The notes beneath the pieces are model-generated. The model did not search any database, had not been told where the DNA came from, and saw only the letters and a program-made list of their open reading frames with translations. Positions 15,257 through 23,605 of a DNA stretch of 64,000 bases are shown in pieces. Made by a program: the position numbers and the translations under genes. Origin of the DNA: Proteobacteria bacterium CG1_02_64_396 (GTDB lineage Bacteria > Pseudomonadota > MNWR01 > CG1-02-64-396); assembly GCA_001872725.1 (NCBI GenBank), contig MNWR01000057.1, positions 1-64,000 of the forward strand, written 5' to 3'. How positions within the stretch are numbered: the stretch's first letter is position 1; every line of letters begins with the position of its first letter.

Positions 15257-16426
15257 TCAGGCGCGCCCCTGCTTTTTTCGCAGCCGCTGAATCTCTCGAT
15301 CCCGCTTGGCCGCGTCGGCCGACAAACGCCGATAACTGGTCACCCACAGCCCGCCCCCGGTCGTGGTGGTCTTGACCACTAGAATCAGTCCCCCCACTTC
15401 GTCTTCCCTTATATAAATAAGGCTGCGCTTTTCTACGACTTTCCAGGTCGCTCTATCCACCACCTCCTGAGCCTGCGCATACTCTTGGGCCGTCAATTCT
15501 GGGTGACGGTCGATCTGCTTGTGGGCGCTGTCCGCTGACAGGTGGGCCACCGTCACCCCCTCCTGAGCCCCCAGGGCCGCTGCGTCCTCCGGCGGCAGTC
15601 GCACCAACGGGAAAGACCCCGAGGGGGCGCGATACCAACGGTCGAAAACGTCGGCGGCCAGCCAGCTCTGAATCAGATCGATGGCTGGTCGGGGCGGGAG
15701 CTGGTCGAGCTTCGGGGCGAGAGATCGCACCGCATCGACCGCCCCCCCGCCGGGCTTGTAGCCCCATCCCCGGTCGATACCTGGCGGTTCCCCTGTTTTG
15801 TCGCTGGTTTGGTCCCACCCGTCTGGGATCGCCTTATCGGGGTTACCGCCCAGGCGGCGAGCCCCGTCCGCAGAGCGTGCGCCTGCCACGTGACACCCGC
15901 AGCCCCAGCCGTTGGGTGGGTAGTGGGTGGCCCAAAACTGGTGATCCTTGGGGAGTGTCAACCCGTTCCAGGCCAGATGCTGCGGTCTCGGATTGAGCGC
16001 CGAATCGCTGTGCAGATACACCCAAAAGGGGAAGTCTTGCAGTTGCGCGAGACGGCCAGCGGCATAGGCGGTCGAGGCGTTGGTGGCGTAGATCATCCGG
16101 GTGCGCCACGCTTGGCCTGCCCCGCTGTCTTCGCCTGTCCAGCCGTGCCAGCCCATCCGCGTGACGATGTCGCGGAAATCGCGGCGGAACCCATCCAGGC
16201 TGCGGCCCTCGGCGATGGCTCGATCTACAGCCCCAGCCAGCGCCGCCAATAGATCGGCACGCAGCGCACCCGCCACCATGAACCCACGGTCGTGCTCGCC
16301 TTTGAACACATCGTCCCACCGAGCGGTGGGGACAAGGTTGCCCAGCTTTCCTCGGAAAAACGCGACCTGTTCGGCGAACGGTTTAGCGAATGCTCCAGAG
16401 ACGCTGGAGGGACGCGAATCAATCAC
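15257..16426 (-). CDS. MuF minor head protein with C-terminal PBECR-type nuclease domain
   Basis: A 389-residue protein. The start is GTG 16426, with GAGG 6 nt upstream and overlap with the portal stop (GTGATTGA). The N-terminal 230 residues are the MuF/SPP1 gp7 domain (FAEQVAFFRGKLG, DIVTRMGWHGWTGED, TRMIYATNASTAYAAGR, WATHYPPNGWGCGCHV). The last 115 residues fit the PBECR2 barnase/EndoU/colicin/RelE-like fold: VAHLSADSAHKQIDRHPELT, SLIYIREDE, LILVVKTT, LWVTSYRRL. MuF proteins enter the capsid in low copy number, so the toxin-like domain could be delivered with phage DNA. Nuclease activity is inferred from family resemblance. Confidence 0.85.
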   Translation of the reverse strand: MIDSRPSSVSGAFAKPFAEQVAFFRGKLGNLVPTARWDDVFKGEHDRGFMVAGALRADLLAALAGAVDRAIAEGRSLDGFRRDFRDIVTRMGWHGWTGEDSGAGQAWRTRMIYATNASTAYAAGRLAQLQDFPFWVYLHSDSALNPRPQHLAWNGLTLPKDHQFWATHYPPNGWGCGCHVAGARSADGARRLGGNPDKAIPDGWDQTSDKTGEPPGIDRGWGYKPGGGAVDAVRSLAPKLDQLPPRPAIDLIQSWLAADVFDRWYRAPSGSFPLVRLPPEDAAALGAQEGVTVAHLSADSAHKQIDRHPELTAQEYAQAQEVVDRATWKVVEKRSLIYIREDEVGGLILVVKTTTTGGGLWVTSYRRLSADAAKRDREIQRLRKKQGRA

Positions 16427-17993
16427 TCGATCCCTCGACCACGTCGAAGATCCCTGCCGCCGCCGCCGCTTGCCCAGCCTCGGCCAGAGTCGAGGCGAGA
16501 GTGTCAAGCCCGAGACCTGGACCTGCTGCCAATAACTTGCCGCGCAGCTCTTCGAGCGATTCGGCCTCGCCGAGCAGAAGCTCGATCTGGGCCATCCAGA
16601 CCCCGACGGCCTCGTGCCCCTGCCGGGCCAGTCGGTCGGCGATCAGCTCGTCGGGGCGGGGCAGATTTTGCTTGAGACCTGTCAGCGTCGCTCGGGCCGA
16701 GACCTCGCCACCGACCGGTGGCTGCGGCGTCGAGGCGACCGACAGCACCGCCTCCCCATCCTGGGCCTCGGGGATGCGCAGTTTATCGTGAGCCCAGCGT
16801 GCCGGGATTTTCATCCCGACCTGTACCAGCTTGGGCACCGCCTCGGAATACAGAGCCAGATCTTCCGCTTCGGAGGTGTCGAACACGAACCGAGGGCACC
16901 GGCGCAGATCGGAACTCCCCCGATTGAGCGCCAAAATCGGATAGATCAGGTCTCGGGTGAGCGTCCCGGCAATCTGGCGGGCGTCGCTGACCAATAGGTC
17001 GCGCCGGACCTCGTTGTGGACGCTGGCCGTATTGCTGCCCAATCCGGTATTGGTCGCCTCGCTGGTGGCGACGCCCCCTAGAATCACCTTCGACTGCGTT
17101 CGTTCGCACCACCCGACCATCGCCAGGAACGGATCGGCCCCTCCTTTGGCTGCCTCCTTGAATTCGATTTCCATCCCTTTGGGGATGATCCCCGCCGCCG
17201 CGTGACCGATGTTGACGACCGCGCGGAGCAGGGTCGCCTTTTCGGCGGGTGAGGCCCCCGATTCGTAGCGGCCCAGGCGCAATGGCAGGCCGCAAATCTC
17301 CAAGAATTCGGCCAGGTCGCGCACCGAGTAGTTCTTGAAGAGGAAGAGCCACGCCAGGGTGCGGTAAATTCCTTCGCGGGCCAGTGTGCCGTTGCGCCCC
17401 TGGTGGCGGTGGACCACCCACCCGAACGGGTTGAGTGTTTCGCCGTCGAGGCTGTGGCCGTTGCGCAGCCGGATCTCTGAGCGGGTCGCGGTGTCGAGGC
17501 AGAACCAGCGCTGAGGGCGCGGGGTGACGGAGGTGGGGAGGCGCTCGCTGCCGTAACGTCCCCATTCGATTTCGGCGCACGCGAAACCCTTACCGACGGC
17601 GTCGGTGAGCCCGAGCAACACATCGTCGAGATCGGGGTAATCGCGCAACACCTCTTCGACGTAGGCGGCATCCCCCTCCTCTTGCGGAGTAGGGTTGCGC
17701 GGGGGCGTGATCGACCAATCCAGGGTAAGGACCGCCCGCTGGCGCTTGCCCATCTCGGCGGCGAGGTGGCCGTCTTTTTCTTCCATGTCGGCGAACAGGT
17801 CGGACTGCTGGGCGATGTCGCCGCGCTCTGCCCCCTCCAGCAGCGCCGACAGCTTGGCAGGTGTCAACCCCCGCACTGGGTGCAGCTCGAATTCCTGCTT
17901 GATTTGCGCGATTTGCGAGGTTTGAGGCTCTCCCCCAACGTCGGCGCGGCGGATGGGCTGGCCGTAGGGGTCGAAGATCGTGTAATCGGCCAT
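16419..17993 (-). CDS. Portal protein, Mu gp29-like (DUF935)
   Basis: A 524-residue protein. ATG 17993 overlaps the terminase stop as TGATG. It shows the DUF935 portal pattern: FELHPVRGLTPAKLSALLEGAERGD, DGHLAAEMGKRQRAVLTLDW, FACAEIEWGRYG, AEFLEICGLPLRLGRYESGA, SKVILGGVATSEA. It would form the dodecameric ring at the capsid vertex. The C-terminal 100 residues are less conserved and helical. The gene order terminase-portal-MuF-gpG is that of Mu. Confidence 0.9.
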   Translation of the reverse strand: MADYTIFDPYGQPIRRADVGGEPQTSQIAQIKQEFELHPVRGLTPAKLSALLEGAERGDIAQQSDLFADMEEKDGHLAAEMGKRQRAVLTLDWSITPPRNPTPQEEGDAAYVEEVLRDYPDLDDVLLGLTDAVGKGFACAEIEWGRYGSERLPTSVTPRPQRWFCLDTATRSEIRLRNGHSLDGETLNPFGWVVHRHQGRNGTLAREGIYRTLAWLFLFKNYSVRDLAEFLEICGLPLRLGRYESGASPAEKATLLRAVVNIGHAAAGIIPKGMEIEFKEAAKGGADPFLAMVGWCERTQSKVILGGVATSEATNTGLGSNTASVHNEVRRDLLVSDARQIAGTLTRDLIYPILALNRGSSDLRRCPRFVFDTSEAEDLALYSEAVPKLVQVGMKIPARWAHDKLRIPEAQDGEAVLSVASTPQPPVGGEVSARATLTGLKQNLPRPDELIADRLARQGHEAVGVWMAQIELLLGEAESLEELRGKLLAAGPGLGLDTLASTLAEAGQAAAAAGIFDVVEGSSD

Positions 17994-19339
17994 CACCAGG
18001 CCCCTTTCGCGCCCGCCAACGGGTCGTCGTCGTCATCGTCGAAAGATCCGTCCCAACGGCTGTGTTTGCCGGGGGCGGGGGTGTAGGCGTATTCGGTCGG
18101 CGGGGGCGACGCGGCATAGATCCCCAAAAAGGCGGCCCAGGCCCGGTCGGCGTGGCCGTCGCCCCCCTCGACATCGAAGCGGATGTTGCCCGCCGCCGTG
18201 GTGACCTTGCGCAGGCTGTGCAGATCGGCACGCACCCACTCGTTGCCCGACGGGATGCGCACCTTGCGGTCTTCGAACGCCTCTTTCGCGACGTGGGCCA
18301 AGTGCTGCTTGGCATCGCCGGTGAAGAGCACCCCCTCCACCCGGCTGTCACCGTAGCGGCGCTTGGCATCCTCGACCGGTTTTTCGCCCATGCCGGTTTG
18401 GTCCATGCACAACCTGACCGGGTTATACCGGCGCATCAGAGCGTCGAGGGTCTGGTCCTGCTCGCGGAAGCTGGCCCGTTTGAGGGTGACGATCTCTCGC
18501 GTCCACAACACGTCGCCGACCCGCTCCCACACCCAGGAGCACCATAAATCGTTGCGTGCGGCGATGTCGTTGCCGATGTAGGTGCGCCCGTTTAAGTACC
18601 TCTCGGGCAGACCGGCATCGTCGTGTTCGACTGCGTTGATCAGGTCGTAACTGAGCCAGGCGCTGGCCTCGTCGAGCCAGTTGAGTTCGTACTCTTGCGC
18701 CCAGGCGTCGGGGTCATTGATCCCCTTGCGCAGCAGGTCAATGTCGCGGGGCAGGCCATCGGCCACCGCCTGGTAGATGTCCACGACGTGCCGCGACCAA
18801 GGGGATTCGGGGTCTCGATCGGTCATCAGCTCGTAGAACTTATTGCCTTTGCCGTTGGGGGTGCTGACCACCCGCAACTTCCACCCCGCCGAGATCACCG
18901 GGAACAGTGCGGTCCAGATCTTGCGGCTGTCGGCGTGAAACCCGAACTCATCGAGGAAGACGTTGCTCGAAAACCCGCGCGCGGTGTCGGGGTTGGCGGG
19001 CAGGGCGGTGATGCGCGACCCACCTGGCAGCGTGACTTCCAACGCTTTGATCTGCACGCCTTCGAATTGGTCGATTTCGACCAATTCGAAGGCGGCTTGA
19101 AGGGCTTGAAGGTGCCGCTTCACCCCCTCTTCCATTGCCTCACGAGCCTGCCTCTCGCCGCGTGACAGAATCACCCACCGGGTGCGCTTTCCCGCTGCCT
19201 CGGCCCGCACACAGTCGAGCACGATTTCAAGCGTGGTCGTGAAGGTTTTGCCAGTCTGACGGGCGAACATCCCGACCTTGAAACGGGTGCGGTCGGCCAG
19301 CCAGCGTTGCTGATAGGGGTAGAGCAGGGGGGCGCTCAT
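17993..19339 (-). CDS. Terminase large subunit, Mu gp28-like
   Basis: A 448-residue protein with ATG 19339 overlapping the small-subunit stop as ATGA. It begins MSAPLLYPYQQRWLADRTRF. The Walker A motif is GMFARQTGKTFTT (about residue 29), and the Walker B-like VFLDEFGFHAD follows at about residue 125. A nuclease region downstream has CMDQTGMGEKPVED and FDVEGGDGHADRAWA. It drives headful packaging of phage plus flanking host DNA in Mu-like phages. The upstream extension to 19474 is a shadow frame. Confidence 0.9.
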   Translation of the reverse strand: MSAPLLYPYQQRWLADRTRFKVGMFARQTGKTFTTTLEIVLDCVRAEAAGKRTRWVILSRGERQAREAMEEGVKRHLQALQAAFELVEIDQFEGVQIKALEVTLPGGSRITALPANPDTARGFSSNVFLDEFGFHADSRKIWTALFPVISAGWKLRVVSTPNGKGNKFYELMTDRDPESPWSRHVVDIYQAVADGLPRDIDLLRKGINDPDAWAQEYELNWLDEASAWLSYDLINAVEHDDAGLPERYLNGRTYIGNDIAARNDLWCSWVWERVGDVLWTREIVTLKRASFREQDQTLDALMRRYNPVRLCMDQTGMGEKPVEDAKRRYGDSRVEGVLFTGDAKQHLAHVAKEAFEDRKVRIPSGNEWVRADLHSLRKVTTAAGNIRFDVEGGDGHADRAWAAFLGIYAASPPPTEYAYTPAPGKHSRWDGSFDDDDDDPLAGAKGAW

Positions 19340-19890
19340 ACATCCACGCCGTAGCTCTCGCGGATGATCGCGCGCAGGCGGTCGGGGGTGATCGCGCCGT
19401 TCGACCCTCTGGCGTCCTCGGTGACCCTTTTGACCAACTCCTCCGCCGTGCGGCGCCGAACCTCCTCCTCCCATTCCTTCTGCCCCCGGCTGGCGCGGCT
19501 TAGGTCGGCAATGGCCCTGGCTGCCTGATTGAGCAGCTTCAGGCGCTCCCCAGGCGGGGCGGTTTCGGCCTCTTGCACCGCCAGCAGGGCCTCGAATAGA
19601 TCCGACTGAACTAAGCCGATCACCGCAGCACTGCGGTGATCGGCATCGTCAGGGGCCGCCTCGGCAATCAGCCTCGCTGCATCGGTGCTGGCCTTCAGCG
19701 CCGCCAAGCGGCGCTCCAGCATCTGGCTACGGGTACCAATGGCGGTTTTGCCGACACTGTAACCTCGGGCGGCCAGCTCCTGGCTCAGCCGCACAAACCC
19801 CGAATGCCCCCCCTCGACCAGAGCGCGGTCCAGCCATTCGCGCACCGGCTTGGGCAGTGCCTCGATTTTCGACCTAGGCGGCACGCTCAC
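19336..19890 (-). CDS. Terminase small subunit, Mu gp27-like (DUF3486)
   Basis: About 184 residues from GTG 19890 (VSVPPRSKIEALPKPVREWL), which overlaps the upstream stop as GTGA; GTG 19893 is also possible. The DUF3486 signature is present: SKIEALPKPVREWLDRAL, FVRLSQELAARGYSVGKTAIGTRSQ. The C-terminal half is a long helix. It should recognise the pac end and guide the large subunit. No separate ribosome site is seen, so translation is probably coupled. Confidence 0.85.
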   Translation of the reverse strand: MSVPPRSKIEALPKPVREWLDRALVEGGHSGFVRLSQELAARGYSVGKTAIGTRSQMLERRLAALKASTDAARLIAEAAPDDADHRSAAVIGLVQSDLFEALLAVQEAETAPPGERLKLLNQAARAIADLSRASRGQKEWEEEVRRRTAEELVKRVTEDARGSNGAITPDRLRAIIRESYGVDV

Positions 19891-20198
19891 CACCACTTTT
19901 TGGGGCGGCTGATCCCCGCCGGGGCGGGGGTGGCGTACTCCACCACGTTGACCCCTTGGGCGGTCATGCTGGCCATCCAGGTGGGGGTTTCTTCGCACTC
20001 CAGGGTGACCAGCCCGCAGTCGCGCAGGTAATCCAGTTCGCGCCGCAGTCCGTGGGGGGTCAGGGGCAGATCGATGTCGGCCAGAGCGCGGTACAGCACG
20101 GTTTCGGCCACAGCGCTGGGGCGCCCGGCATCCAGCGCCCGCAAAATGCGCCAGCGGGTCTCTTCGCGCTGGGCTTTATCCAGATCAATCTCGTGCAT
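19887..20198 (-). CDS. Winged-helix-like phage protein (Mu gp26 position)
   Basis: A 103-residue protein from ATG 20198 (MHEIDLDKAQREETRWRILRAL). The sequence has a winged-helix outline (RILRALDAGRPSAVAETVLYRAL, then LRRELDYLRDCGLVTLE, with a beta wing). It lies just upstream of the terminase small subunit gene. Homologues in Mu-like phages are uncharacterised; a packaging or regulatory DNA-binding role is plausible but inferred. Confidence 0.7.
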   Translation of the reverse strand: MHEIDLDKAQREETRWRILRALDAGRPSAVAETVLYRALADIDLPLTPHGLRRELDYLRDCGLVTLECEETPTWMASMTAQGVNVVEYATPAPAGISRPKKWW

Positions 20199-20511
20199 GG
20201 GGTTTGGCCTCCAACACCCGGTCGAGCTTGTCGCGCAGGTGGTCAAGTTTGGCGTCGATGCTGGAGCTAAACCGAATCCAGTCCTCGCGGCGCACGTACT
20301 CGCGGGGCAGTTCGGCTTGCAGCTTCAGCAGGTCTTTTTCCACGCGGTCGATTTTGTCGCCCCCTTCGCGGTTGGCTTTTTGAATGCCGTCCAGCTTGCC
20401 GTCGATGTGTTTGACGTAGCGGTCGAGCAGCCACTTCACCGCCCAGAACAGCACCCCCGACCACAGGGCAATCAAGGTGACCAAGGGGCCGAGGTCCGCG
20501 ATTTGATTCAC
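20185..20511 (-). CDS. Mu gp25-like membrane/coiled-coil protein (DUF2730)
   Basis: A 108-residue protein from GTG 20511, overlapping the upstream stop as GTGA and preceded by a G-run. One N-terminal membrane helix (LGPLVTLIALWSGVLFWAV) is followed by a long coiled coil (VKHIDGKLDGIQKA through REDWIRFSSSIDAKLDHLRD). This is the layout of Mu gp25/DUF2730. It sits beside the lysis genes, so a spanin-like role is possible but unproven. Confidence 0.7.
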   Translation of the reverse strand: MNQIADLGPLVTLIALWSGVLFWAVKWLLDRYVKHIDGKLDGIQKANREGGDKIDRVEKDLLKLQAELPREYVRREDWIRFSSSIDAKLDHLRDKLDRVLEAKPHARD

Positions 20512-20714
20512 TTCCCCCCCCCCCGCTCGAACTCCTTTTGGCAATCGATGCAGCGCAACGCTCCTGGCTTGAGCGCCAGGCGCTCGGAGGGGATCGGCTC
20601 CCAACACACCCAACAAATGCCGGTCTCGTTGCGCTCCGGCTCGCTGCGGTAGCGGTCGAGCGCCTCGCGGCGCTGGATTTCTTCGACCTCGAAGGCCTGA
20701 TCGGCGATGTCCAT
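20508..20714 (-). CDS. TraR/DksA-type zinc-finger protein
   Basis: A 68-residue protein with ATG 20714 after GAGGAACG. It has the TraR outline: an N-terminal helix (MDIADQAFEVEEIQRREAL), then a four-cysteine zinc finger, CWVC, followed 17 residues later by CIDCQKEFE. TraR proteins bind the RNA polymerase secondary channel and mimic DksA/ppGpp. The Asp residue near the N-terminus typical of these proteins (MD, AD) is present. Short TraR-like genes are common at this place in Mu-like phages. Confidence 0.8.
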   Translation of the reverse strand: MDIADQAFEVEEIQRREALDRYRSEPERNETGICWVCWEPIPSERLALKPGALRCIDCQKEFERGGGK

Positions 20715-20720
20715 CGTTCC

Positions 20721-21194
20721 TCACACACTCAATAGCAAGGCGGCTTCGGCCTCGCGTCGCAGAACCAAACCGGGCAGCTTTCTCCCGCCGCCCCACACCC
20801 AGCGGCGCATTTCATTGGCCGCCTCGCGCCAGTCGGCCTCGTTGATCCGTCGCCTCATGGTCGAGGCCCGCAGGCGACCCGACCCGAGGTTGAAGGTCCA
20901 GTCGGCGACGGCGGCCAGGCGTTGGGGCGATTCGTGGGTCAAGATCGGGCACACCCGCAGGGTTTGCGCGACCGCGTCGCCCATGTCTGCCTCCAGGTAG
21001 ATTTGGCCCTGCGCCTCGTCGATGGGGGGGTGATCGGGTCGGCATAGGTGGCCGTACCCGATGGTCCAATGCCCGGCGGGGCAGCGGTACGGTCGGGCCA
21101 ACACCACCGGGGATCGCTGCACGACTCGCGCGAACCCTTCGAAGGAGATCGCCAGGTCGAGCGCCTGTTCGGGGACGAGTGACAGGCCGCCCAT
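20721..21194 (-). CDS. Phage endolysin, GH24 lysozyme
   Basis: A 157-residue protein from ATG 21194. The GH24 active-site region is visible: Glu in SFEGF (about residue 19), then a CPAGHWTIGYGH loop supplying the Cys/Thr part of the E-C-T triad. NLGSGRLRASTMRRRIN and the C-terminal GLVLRREAEAALL helix complete the fold. There is no signal peptide, so it should need the holin encoded just upstream (21198-21680) to reach peptidoglycan. Confidence 0.9.
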   Translation of the reverse strand: MGGLSLVPEQALDLAISFEGFARVVQRSPVVLARPYRCPAGHWTIGYGHLCRPDHPPIDEAQGQIYLEADMGDAVAQTLRVCPILTHESPQRLAAVADWTFNLGSGRLRASTMRRRINEADWREAANEMRRWVWGGGRKLPGLVLRREAEAALLLSV

Positions 21195-21197
21195 CGA

Positions 21198-21680
21198 TCA
21201 CACCCCCTGTCGGTGGCGGATTACGCGATCCAGGAACCAAAAGTTGAGGATGCCGCTGAGCATTGCCAAGTCGGCGTCGGTGTAGGCGGTTGAAATCGCG
21301 GCGAGCAGATCGCCGCCCGACAGATACAGCGACACCGCCGCCGCCGTTTTGGCGCTGGCGTACAGCGCCAACAGCCAATAGGTGACGACGGGGCGTACCG
21401 ATTGACTCAGACCGTCGATCCACCGCACACCCGAGGGCTTAGCCTGGGCAGCGATGGCGGTTTGGAGGGCTGCTAGCCCGGCGGCGTCGAGGGTGATCTG
21501 GCCTTGGGTCTTGGCTTCTTCGAGTCGCTCGGAGGATCGGTCGCGGTCGGCCTCGATTTGGCGATCAAACATCGCCAGCTCGTGCGCGCGCTCATTTTTT
21601 TTGTCGAGTTGGGTGAGTACCTCGGGGACCAGCCGCAACACACCGCCGCCGAGACCTGAGAGTAGGGATTCAAGGATCAT
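21198..21680 (-). CDS. Holin, 3TM type
   Basis: A 160-residue protein from ATG 21680 with GAGGAAG upstream. The N-terminal half is amphipathic and charged (DKKNERAHELAMFDRQIEAD). The C-terminal half has hydrophobic segments around SVRPVVTYWLLALYASAKTAAAV and MLSGILNFWFLDRV, matching the GTA/3TM holin family. It directly precedes the endolysin. It would form the inner-membrane lesion that times lysis. Confidence 0.8.
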   Translation of the reverse strand: MILESLLSGLGGGVLRLVPEVLTQLDKKNERAHELAMFDRQIEADRDRSSERLEEAKTQGQITLDAAGLAALQTAIAAQAKPSGVRWIDGLSQSVRPVVTYWLLALYASAKTAAAVSLYLSGGDLLAAISTAYTDADLAMLSGILNFWFLDRVIRHRQGV

Positions 21681-21794
21681 GGGCTTCCTCCTGGGGGGGG
21701 AGGATCGCCAGGCTGGAGCAGGGTGGGAACGGGATGGGGTTCCGGGGTGGTATTGCGGGGTTAATCAAGGGTCAGGCGAAGGGAGGAGAAAAGA

Positions 21795-21818
21795 AAGCCC
21801 CCGCCGAAGCGGGGCTTT
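21795..21818 (-). terminator. Rho-independent terminator after the lipoprotein gene
   Basis: On the minus strand AAAGCCCCGC-TTCG-GCGGGGGCTTT is followed by CTTTTC. The TTCG tetraloop and following U-rich tract make a good terminator just after the lipoprotein stop at 21824. Confidence 0.8.
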
Positions 21819-21823
21819 GGCAA

Positions 21824-22297
21824 TCACGACGATGTTTCTCCGATCCAGATCATGCTCGGGTTGGGCTCCTCCTCTCCGGTGACGGCATAGTGCATCAGCA
21901 AATGGGCGTTGAGGTCGCAACGGCGCTTGAAATTCAATCCCTTCTTGGGGATTTGTTCGGCGTCGGCGCGACATCGCACCGTCAGCACACCGCTACCGTC
22001 ATTGTTGGGCCGCATATCGACGACGTAGGCCGGGGAGTAAATATTGAGTTTGTGGGTGCGAATCACGTTGGAAGATTCGACCTGATTGGTTGAGGGGGCA
22101 TGCATCCCGACCCACCACTGCACCCGGGTCCAGACCAGATCGACGCGGTCGGCCGCAATGTCGCGACTTAAGGGCTCTTGCATAATTCTGGCGACCCATT
22201 CGGCTTCGGATGGGGTGAGCCGCAACGCAGTCACGCTGGTGCAACTGGTCAGCAAGGCGACGAACAGGGCGGCGGCGATGGATTTTGTGGTCTTCAT
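21824..22297 (-). CDS. Phage-encoded lipoprotein, possible moron
   Basis: A 157-residue protein from ATG 22297 behind AAGGAG. The N-terminus MKTTKSIAAALFVALLTSC is a lipoprotein signal with the lipidated Cys at 19. The mature part has no domain I recognise; it contains RVQWWVGMHAP, LNIYSPAYVVDM and VRCRADAEQ. It is isolated between two terminators (21795-21818 and 22402-22429), so it forms its own unit between the antirepressor and lysis genes. That layout fits a lysogenic-conversion gene such as a superinfection-exclusion lipoprotein; an outer spanin is the alternative. Confidence 0.7.
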   Translation of the reverse strand: MKTTKSIAAALFVALLTSCTSVTALRLTPSEAEWVARIMQEPLSRDIAADRVDLVWTRVQWWVGMHAPSTNQVESSNVIRTHKLNIYSPAYVVDMRPNNDGSGVLTVRCRADAEQIPKKGLNFKRRCDLNAHLLMHYAVTGEEEPNPSMIWIGETSS

Positions 22298-22401
22298 GGT
22301 GGTTCTCCTTAAATGACCTTGTTCCCGTGGTTGTTGGTTTTTTGGAGCCTGGTGACGGGAGGAAGACAAGACAAAAGCCTGAAGGTAGAAGGGCTTAAAA
22401 A

Positions 22402-22429
22402 GCAAGCCCCCGCCGAAGCGGGGGCTTGC
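22402..22429 (-). terminator. Rho-independent terminator, perfect 12-bp stem
   Basis: On the minus strand GCAAGCCCCCGC-TTCG-GCGGGGGCTTGC is followed by TTTTTAAG. It closes the transcript carrying the antirepressor and the 84-residue gene at 22462-22713. Confidence 0.85.
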
Positions 22430-22461
22430 CGTAGGAATCCACCCCGTGGCCGAACCTGGAT

Positions 22462-22713
22462 TTACCCGGTCCGTTGGGCCTCCCGAGCGAACCGTGCGTG
22501 GGCTTGCTCCGCCTCCAGCGCCTCAGCATCGGCCATGGCCAAATCCAACAACAGGCGCTGGGTCGCCAGCAGATCCCCCAGGCGGTCGAGGGCCTCGACG
22601 ATGTCGGGGGAGGGGTGGTTGTAGGCCAGCTCGTACTCCCCCTCCATCGCGTGCAGGATGGTCTGGGCGCAGGAGATGTGGGCGACCGGGTAATAGTCCT
22701 GGTCCATCGTCAC
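22462..22713 (-). CDS. Hypothetical small phage protein
   Basis: An 83-residue frame from GTG 22713 (or ATG 22707, MDQDYYPVAHISCAQTI), behind GGGGGTG. It overlaps the antirepressor stop. It is mostly helical and acidic (LAYNHPSPDIVEALDRLGDLL, LAMADAEALEAEQAHARFA). No known domain was recognised. It is the last gene before the terminator at 22402-22429, so it is cotranscribed with the antirepressor. Confidence 0.6.
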   Translation of the reverse strand: MTMDQDYYPVAHISCAQTILHAMEGEYELAYNHPSPDIVEALDRLGDLLATQRLLLDLAMADAEALEAEQAHARFAREAQRTG

Positions 22714-23339
22714 ACCCCCAACGCCGCGAGGGCGCGGGCCGACAGCGCCCCTTTGCGCCCGGCGGCGGCCAGGCGGGGGTTGGGGCGGTAGTGCAGCAGC
22801 CCCAGGGCGTCGGCTTTGCGCAGGCGGCGGGCCACCGCGTCGCCGCTGATCCCCAGCAGTTTGGCGATTTCGCCCCGAGCCAGCCCCATTTGGTGGTAAC
22901 GCACCAGATCGTGCAACACCCGGTCGGTGCCCACCAGCGCCAGGCGCAATTGGGCGATTTGTGCTTGTTGGCGGCGCAGCAGGGCGGGGGTGTCGCGCTC
23001 GTAGGCGATCAGGGCGCGGCGGATGGCCCGACCGGCGGCGTTGTTCTCGATCAGCGCCAACTCTTTGGCCACCTCAAGGCTGAGCAGGTACTCGGTTTTT
23101 GGGCGGCCGCCGAAGAGGCCGGGGGTTTTTGCCAGCTTTGGCAAAAAGTCCGAACCCTCTGAAAAACCGTAGGTTTCGATTCGGTCTTTGATCCAATTGG
23201 CAAACATTTTGCCGACCCCCAGGTGCTTGTGCAGCGTCCTGGCATCGACCAGGGTCTGCTCGACCCCGGCCAAGGTGCCGGTGGTGGTGGGGATGAGGGT
23301 GGTACTGCTGGGGGTACTGCTGGGGATCAAGGCGCTCAT
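22710..23339 (-). CDS. Phage antirepressor, AntA domain plus C-terminal HTH
   Basis: A 209-residue protein from ATG 23339 with AGGAGG upstream. The AntA/AntB domain is clear (VDARTLHKHLGVGKMFANWI, GFSEGSDFLPKLAKTPG, PKTEYLLSLEVAKELALIEN). The C-terminal 70 residues form a DNA-binding-like unit (HQMGLARGEIAKLLGISGDAVARRLRKADALG). Antirepressors counter the lysogenic repressor. It lies right after the Mor-like activator gene, where Mu has its middle-to-late switch. Confidence 0.85.
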   Translation of the reverse strand: MSALIPSSTPSSTTLIPTTTGTLAGVEQTLVDARTLHKHLGVGKMFANWIKDRIETYGFSEGSDFLPKLAKTPGLFGGRPKTEYLLSLEVAKELALIENNAAGRAIRRALIAYERDTPALLRRQQAQIAQLRLALVGTDRVLHDLVRYHQMGLARGEIAKLLGISGDAVARRLRKADALGLLHYRPNPRLAAAGRKGALSARALAALGV

Positions 23340-23605
23340 GGCGGCCTCCTGGGTGGGTTCCCCCCGCTGCTGCGCGGGTGGTGGGGGTGGGGCGGGTTAG
23401 CAGACCGGACCAGGTACCGGCAGCCCCGAGGGGCTCCCACCCAACCCCCACCATAGGGGGCCGAGCGTGCACACCAGGCCCACCCCTGGCGGGGCGGGCG
23501 CAAAAAAAACCGCTGGCGCGGCTGGTGCGCCTGGTATCCGGGCTGCTGAACCCGTGCCTGCATGGGGCAGGCGTGGGGATTGATGCCCGGATGGGGGGGG
23601 GCGTG
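23340..23605. other. 266-bp gap between mor and the antirepressor
   Basis: Very GC-rich, with no credible gene. By analogy with Mu this gap should hold the Mor-dependent promoter for the next genes. I see no unambiguous -10 box, only several short inverted repeats such as GCAGCCCCGAGGGGCTCCC around 23420-23440. Confidence 0.4.

Noticed and set aside
15105-15347. 80-codon minus-strand frame between gpG and MuF
   Set aside because: Largely overlaps the MuF end, no ribosome site before the usable Met, basic low-complexity sequence.
23336-23605. Short minus-strand frames between mor and the antirepressor
   Set aside because: Low-complexity Pro/Arg/His-rich sequence without start signals; better explained as a regulatory gap.
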